Shown: in pieces, positions 60,391 to 64,000 of the stretch
How positions within the stretch are numbered: the first letter of the stretch is position 1
Layout of the letters: each line of letters opens with the position of its first letter
Source: Adiantum capillus-veneris
Lineage: Eukaryota > Streptophyta > Polypodiopsida > Polypodiales > Pteridaceae
NCBI GenBank assembly: GCA_014529385.2
Contig: CM043959.1
Coordinates: 62,571,753-62,635,752, forward strand
DNA: 64,000 nucleotides
Direction: 5' to 3'
Notes under the pieces: generated by a model
Databases searched by the model: none
What the model was told of the DNA's origin: nothing
What the model saw: only the letters and a program-made list of their open reading frames with translations
Translations under genes and position numbers: made by a program

Positions 60391-61716
60391 CACTAGGTTG
60401 GTAACCTAACAGGACATATAAGTCTCCTTTCGAGGTTTTGAAAAAAACCTCCAAAACCATAGTAGATCCACTCATTTTGTAAAATCCTTTCATGAGGTTA
60501 TAGTTTAAGGCCTACTACACATGGAAAAAATAAGAAACTTGTAAAATTTCTCATCTTTTGGTCACACCAAGCCTCCAAAGTTGATGGACCAGTGCATTTT
60601 CATCAAAACAGTCATTTCTTATGTTTTGTTGCATAAAAATAAGATTAGGGATTTTTGTAGGACTTGAGATAAATTCCCTAGTTAACTTCAATGGGTTGGT
60701 GATCAGAACATATGATTGCTTCTCACTCACTATTTTTTGTTTTGCCAAAATAAATAGGTACAAAAAAGTTGAATTTTTACCATTCTGCAGACCTATCATC
60801 AAAGTTTCTATAGCCACGCTCAATACAAATAAAATATGCATGTTTTCTTAGTTCCCTATTGTTCTTTATGTTCATAAGGAGCCATGGAGCATGTCAAAAT
60901 AATAATACATCTCTTACTAAGGGGAATCTTGGGGACAAATTAAGATGAAGTGCTAAATACAGCAATTAACATGAAAAAACTGGGTTCAACATTATGAGTT
61001 GTAGAATCCCATAGATACTATTCAATATCTAGCCAAATTTGATCCTTATGCTAGATATGGTTACTACCTACAAAATACATGTAGTTGTCGCAAGAAACTA
61101 ACAATATTGAAAAAGCTATACTTGATATACTAGAATGTTTCGTTTTCTTCTATAATCGAAAAAATCAACCATCGTTGTGTACTATGCAAAATAGGGTATT
61201 AGGTGCCCCAAAACTCAAGGAATATTAGCTTTATGTTACAATATGCGACATAGAAAATAAAAAATGCATTTGGATATCATGAAATCCACCAAAAAATCAT
61301 AGAAGAGCTAAAATTGGCTAAAAAACAGGATTTGACAATTTTTGTAATTTGGTCATAACTCACAACTTTAATATTTAGTTCTCCCTAGAAGCATCAGGAC
61401 ATGTTGAGGACTACTAAAGATAGTTCTCTAGCATTATACACCTCACAAAAATGAATTCTAGAGTGGTATAGCTGCAAAAAGTTGAAAAAAGCCAAAAACA
61501 ACACCCGTTTTTTCACACAGTTTAGGTTGTGAAATGGTGTGCAAGGACAAGGTTAAAGATGGAATTGATATTCCAAAAAAATGTCGAGTTTTTTTCAGCT
61601 CACGAGACAACTTTCTAGATAGATAGCACCTCAAAATCCATTTTGAAACTCTTGACATAATTCAAGGAAAATGGTCACTTAACAGGACATAAAAGTGTCC
61701 CATTACCAACCTAGTG
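60391..61716. mobile_element. 1.3-kb TIR element with TTAA target duplication
   Basis: Starts CACTAGGTTGGTAA and ends with the exact inverse. TTAA flanks both sides (60387-60390 and 61717-61720), the duplication used by piggyBac-type transposons. Just inside each end is a directly repeated AACAGGACATA. There is no transposase, so it is a non-autonomous element. Superfamily is inferred from TTAA alone. Confidence 0.7.
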
Positions 61717-61720
61717 TTAA

Positions 61721-62344
61721 AAGAAACTCCCCTTTTCATTTGGAAGGGCATACAAGTAGGGAGGGCCTAATCATTTTTAATCTCTTATCAACGAGAATCG
61801 GGGAAGATCCCTTTAGTGAGTGAACGAGGAAGCATTGAGAATGAAGTAGGTGTGTGATGCGCGAGCAAGGGCGGAAGGTATCCAAGGCAAATTAAAGGTG
61901 GGTGATGTGCAAGAAAAAAGAGGAGAAGTGTGTGTGTGGAGGTTGGGACGAAGTAGGAGCCAGCAAGAGCGAAAGCGGGGACAACGCAGGGCAAGGAACC
62001 CATGTTTTTTTTGTAAAAATAATGAATTCCCAGAGACTGCAACGTCGAGCGTGAAGGCATCTGCCTAGGCGAGCATGTGAAGAGTCCATTGACTCAAGTT
62101 CAATACTCCATTGCCCCTATTTTAGATGAGGTCCTCCATAGGAGGAAAGTACTGGATTCGAGGGAATCTTATGAAGCAATTGAATATAATAAACATCCTA
62201 TCAATATGCGCTACACATTTTGAAAATAAAAAGAGAGGAGAATCCAATCAGATTCTCTCTCGCTTTTTATACATAAAAATAAAAACGAGAACTGTTTGAT
62301 GTGCATGAAGAGCTATCGGTTCTCTCCCTCTCTCTCTCTCGCTA

Positions 62345-62404
<60 letters not shown>

Positions 62405-63311
62405 CGTCCACATCCACGTGTGTGTCTCCACAAAAGATTGACTCTGTCTATCTCGCTCTTTGTGTCTCACATGCAAAGGTGATAGGGAGCCTTGTAGGGG
62501 TGCTACCGTGCTGCACATGTTTAGGACTGTAGGTTGAGCTTGTGGAGCATTGGATGCAAGATGCTAACCCCTTGGTAGGCACGAGATCTCTTTCTCATCT
62601 CTAGAAAGAAACCTGCAAGGATTTCAATCCTGTCTCTATGTGTGCTACTATGTCTTTCTGGGTTGCGTGTTGAAAATGGATTGGTGAGCATCACTTATGC
62701 ATAGACAACAACAGATGAGGGCAGCAAAGTAGGTCACGAGTGAGGTTGGTGAGTTGCAGATGGGAGGCAGGGGTATATTTGAGAGTATCTCATAAAGTAA
62801 CTAGTCTTGTTTGGTGGGCCTTGCTATATAACATATATATAAAGTAACTATTCTTCCTTGGTGGGCCTTGCTATATAAAGTAACTAGTCTTGCTTGGTGG
62901 GCCTTGCTATATAACATATATAGAATAATCATTCAACACATGCCAATTATGATTGAATCCAGCTCATTGAACTTAGGATCTGGAAGACACTACTGCAGGA
63001 CATTAGAAGCCACTACTGAAGGACGTTTATATTGTTACCCGCGTTCGTCTTCATTTCAACTTTTGTAATGTCAGTTTGAGTGTACAACTTATTCAAGGCA
63101 AGGTTGTTATAATATTGGACGTCTCATATGTGAGTACATATTAATTATCATAGTAGAGTTGCTGATGTAGTCATGCACATGAGCTTCATCTATAATACAT
63201 CCACCCAAGGTACAATTTGATCTCATCTACCACTAGTTTTCATTCACAAATAATGGGCAAGAACTAAAGAAATTCATGGTATGTTGCATGTATTACAAAG
63301 CATGACATCTT
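61721..63311. other. Unassigned DNA with (CT)n and a short tandem repeat
   Basis: (CT)n at 62353-62402. Three copies of GGTGGGCCTTGCTATATA with spacers at 62813-62915. No gene recognised. Confidence 0.5.
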
Positions 63312-63703
63312 CTACAAAGTTACATGTAGCCAATGGACCGAGCTTGTGATATGGCATGTGTTACAAAGCTTCTGTGATTGACTACAAACTGGGGGTAGTT
63401 GGACAAGATCACCGAGCAAGAGAACATATTCGTTGTTGAAAGGATCTGTCAATGTACTGCTTGTTACATTGACATTTTGTCTTACGATAAGGTCAAACGT
63501 CGTTTGAGTTAACATGGATAGCTCATCTATAATTTTAACATCTGCCTCTTCTATGTCCAAATATCGCTTATCGGTCTCATGAATAGAGAGGGGAGGCTGT
63601 TAATTTGTAGTTGGTATCTTGAACTTGTAACGGATTGTAGATGCAAGGTTCTTAAGTCTTGTTGCTGCCACTCCGATGGCAAAGCGCCCAACAATAATAC
63701 AGA
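63312..63703 (-). pseudogene. PIF1-helicase fragment, copy 2, with Walker B
   Basis: The minus strand reads VGRFAIGVAATRLKNLAST, a stop, HETDKRYLDIEEADVKIIDE and LSMLTQTTFDLI. It then reaches VLLLGDLVQLPPVC, the conserved PIF1 Walker B/GDxxQLPPV block typical of Helitron Rep-Hel proteins. The Walker A segment is not visible. The upstream side (63704-64000) is non-coding and matches copy 1; it continues beyond the window. Confidence 0.7.
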
Positions 63704-64000
63704 AGTCAAGAGAGCAGGAGTGTATATTTCATTTGTCTGTCAATCTCGTTTATCACCATATATGTGAGGTATGCCGTCGTGTAGGAATGACATATTTCTA
63801 GATTGCGAGCAAAGATGTCACATTGCATGCTCCAATCTTTATACAATATAGTAATTTCAAACCATGACCTAGCACATGGACAATAAGCTAGTTTGAAGTT
63901 GGCTGCATTTTGCTCCCTAACTTATTGACTCTTGAACCGTAATCTTCTAGGTCTTGAGAACTTCATACTGACTCCTAGTACAAGAGAAACAAGGACATAT

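Noticed and set aside
60391-60400. CACTA start at CACTAGG
   Set aside because: The 3-bp flanks (TAA left, TTA right) do not match, whereas the 4-bp TTAA matches on both sides.

Overview
The window looks like nuclear DNA of a land plant with a large, repeat-rich genome. It has plant-type splice sites, CACTA transposons with CACTACAAG ends, a Ty1/copia primer site TGGTATCAGAGC, a plant 12-oxophytodienoate reductase gene, and about one long (CT)n/(GA)n array every 3 kb. The protein families do not fix the clade; a fern, lycophyte or bryophyte seems as likely as a seed plant.

Layout. 1.4-3.2 kb: left part of a broken Ty1/copia element (primer site, gag). 4.0-9.8 kb: decayed multi-exon coding sequence, including an FCP1/HAD-type phosphatase domain, split by a 1.9 kb block of TAGCTATTA-type repeats. 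9.9-24.1 kb: the best-resolved part, two CACTA elements of one family. An intact 7,650-bp element (11345-18994, target duplication GAA) sits inside the second gene of an older, internally deleted copy in the opposite orientation (9942-24077, target duplication ACA). The inner copy has a frame-perfect six-exon transposase and a three-exon second gene. Both copies carry scraps of plant heavy-metal-associated (HMA) domain genes. 24.6-26.6 kb: internally deleted Ty3/gypsy copy. 26.9-27.6 kb: unknown broken coding sequence. 28.3-31.6 kb: broken Ty1/copia pol and 3' LTR.

33.0-35.05 kb (minus): a complete six-exon 12-oxophytodienoate reductase-like gene, apparently the only intact host gene. A 103-bp duplication in its first exon makes an overlapping upstream reading frame. 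37.2-38.2 kb: LINE 3' fragment with 19-bp target duplication. 39.4-41.7 kb (minus): acidic repeat coding remnant and a frameshifted histone-H3-fold gene with CENH3-like features. 41.7-43.7 kb: dense microsatellites separated by a repeated unique module. 43.85-50.55 kb: nearly full-length but broken Ty3/gypsy element with a 289-bp MITE inside one LTR. 50.9-52.6 kb: unknown coding-like region. 53.9-56.2 kb (minus): unknown, probably transposon-derived coding region. 56.6-58.0 kb: hAT-like non-autonomous element with a 150-bp tandem array, inserted in a copia fragment. 58.95-59.4 and 63.3-64 kb: inverted copies of a PIF1-helicase fragment. 60.4-61.7 kb: TIR element with TTAA target duplications.

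The window is mainly a record of successive insertions. The points most worth following are the antiparallel nested CACTA pair (possible double-stranded RNA source), the captured HMA fragments, the CENH3-like gene, and the reductase with its shifted start.
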